The translations under genes were made by a program, and so were the position numbers. Source: Actinomycetota bacterium (GTDB lineage Bacteria; Actinomycetota; Actinomycetes; JACCUZ01). From it: a stretch of DNA of 6,667 nt. Under the pieces are notes generated by a model, which searched no databases, was not told where the DNA came from, and worked only from the letters and a program-made list of their open reading frames with translations. Shown in pieces: positions 5,889 through 6,667 of the stretch. Where the stretch lies: positions 1 to 6,667 of the forward strand of contig JAVEDG010000305.1 in NCBI GenBank assembly GCA_030841245.1, read 5' to 3'. Each line of letters begins with the position of its first letter. Positions within the stretch are counted from its first letter, which is position 1.

Positions 5889-6667
5889 GTGGGGCCGTAC
5901 ATCGTGCGTCGCGTGATCGCGATGTTGTGGATGCTCATCGCGCTGAGCATGATCGTATTTCTGCTCTTCGCGGTGCTGCCGTCCGACCCGGCGCGCCTCA
6001 CGTGCGGCAAGTCCTGCAGCCCTCCGATCATCGCCGCCAACCGGCACCGGCTCGGCCTCGACCAACCGCTGTACGAGCAGTACTGGAAGTTCGTCAAGGG
6101 CATCTTCGTCGGCCGGACCTACGGGTCCGGCACGGCGACGTTCGACTGCCACGTGCCCTGCCTCGGGTACTCCTTCCGGCAGGGCGAGCAGGTGACGGAC
6201 CTGATCACCAGCAAGCTCCCGGTCACGGTGCAGGTCGCGACCGGGGGCTTCATCCTGTGGATCATCTCCGGCGTCGGCATCGGCATCATCTCGGCCCTGA
6301 GACGGGGCAGGTGGCAGGACCGCACGATCATGGGCGCCGCCCTCGTCGGCTACTCGTTCCCCACGTTCTTCATCGGCCTGCTGTTGTTGTTCTTCGTCCA
6401 GATCAAGTGGCACTGGGTGAGCTTTGCCGGCTACACGTCGTTCTTCGACTCCCCGACGCAGTGGTTCGGGTCACTGATCCTGCCCTGGGTGTCGATCGCC
6501 CTCGTCGACGCTGCCTTCTACGCGCGGCTGACCCGCAACCAGATGCTCGAGACCCTCGGGGAGGACTACATCCGCACCGCGCGAGCCAAGGGTCTGCCCG
6601 AACGTACGGTGATCCTCCGGCACGCGTTCCGGGCCGGGCTCACCCCGATCGTCACCTCGGCCGGCCT
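5889..6667 (+). CDS. ABC transporter permease, DppB/OppB (dipeptide/oligopeptide) type, N-terminal 259 residues
   Basis: Open to the right edge with no stop: 259 complete codons from GTG 5889, which has AAGGG (5875-5879) nine bases upstream. The protein begins MGPYIVRRVIAML, a short cytoplasmic end followed by a first helix to about residue 30. It then has the LPSDPARL segment typical of DppB/OppB. A long extracytoplasmic loop (about 31-112) includes the RLGLDQPLYEQYWKFVKGIFVG motif. Further helices lie near 113-136, 147-171 and 192-212. EDYIRTARAKGLPERTVILRHAFR (225-248) is the cytoplasmic EAA loop that docks on the ATPase subunit. The family imports peptides, nickel or other small solutes with a partner permease, a binding protein and ATPases. 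Those partners would be expected past the right edge and are not visible. The extracytoplasmic loop carries two C-x3-C pairs (C39/C43 and C87/C91). The family is clear; the substrate is unknown. Confidence 0.92.
   Translation, partial: MGPYIVRRVIAMLWMLIALSMIVFLLFAVLPSDPARLTCGKSCSPPIIAANRHRLGLDQPLYEQYWKFVKGIFVGRTYGSGTATFDCHVPCLGYSFRQGEQVTDLITSKLPVTVQVATGGFILWIISGVGIGIISALRRGRWQDRTIMGAALVGYSFPTFFIGLLLLFFVQIKWHWVSFAGYTSFFDSPTQWFGSLILPWVSIALVDAAFYARLTRNQMLETLGEDYIRTARAKGLPERTVILRHAFRAGLTPIVTSAG

Noticed and set aside
5508..6413. 301-codon open frame on the minus strand opposite the VOC gene and the permease
   Set aside because: Its product is an Asp/Glu/Arg/Ala-rich low-complexity string with no domain, as expected opposite a GC-rich gene, while the plus strand encodes clear families.
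1..6667. Search for CRISPR arrays, tRNA or rRNA genes, insertion sequences or an undescribed defence-type system
   Set aside because: No regularly spaced repeats, RNA gene sequence signatures, transposase-like proteins or unexplained gene clusters were visible. All coding space fits T4P, VOC and ABC transporter families.

Overview
This window comes from a GC-rich bacterium. The heavy use of G or C at third codon positions, the GTG starts and the family resemblances of the proteins point to an actinobacterium, perhaps in or near Nocardioidaceae. That placement is my inference from style; no rRNA or other taxonomic marker is present. The window is mostly a type IV pilus (T4P) assembly locus. 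After it come a small VOC-family gene and the start of a peptide-type ABC transporter gene.

Left part (1-3998, minus strand): one tightly packed operon read right to left. It begins with pilB, the extension ATPase (3998 to 2286), followed by pilC, the inner-membrane platform (about 2284 to 1175). Three minor-pilin-like genes come next: a PilV-like prepilin (1178 to 765), a PilW-like prepilin (768 to 217) and a PilX-like protein (220 to beyond the left edge). The last three junctions are four-base ATGA or GTGA stop/start overlaps, and pilB and pilC are one base apart, so translational coupling is likely along the whole run.

Middle (3999-5200): a 119-base divergent gap holding a nested inverted repeat, then pilT on the plus strand. 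PilT is the retraction ATPase and has an intact AIRNLIRE-like motif. PilB and PilT together imply a pilus that can extend and retract. PilB carries two 24-residue repeats separated by 5 residues at its N terminus. That layout matches the MshEN c-di-GMP-binding domain, so pilus extension may respond to c-di-GMP.

Right part (5201-6667, plus strand): a 194-base gap with a palindrome, a 116-residue VOC/glyoxalase-fold protein, a 143-base gap, and the first 259 codons of a DppB/OppB-type permease cut by the right edge. Nothing connects these two genes functionally to the pilus.

I found no RNA genes, mobile elements, CRISPR arrays or sign of recent transfer, and no evidence for an entirely new system. 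The most interesting details are the c-di-GMP-type PilB domain, the shortened PilC N terminus, the pilT/pilB intergenic inverted repeats, and the palindrome before the VOC gene.
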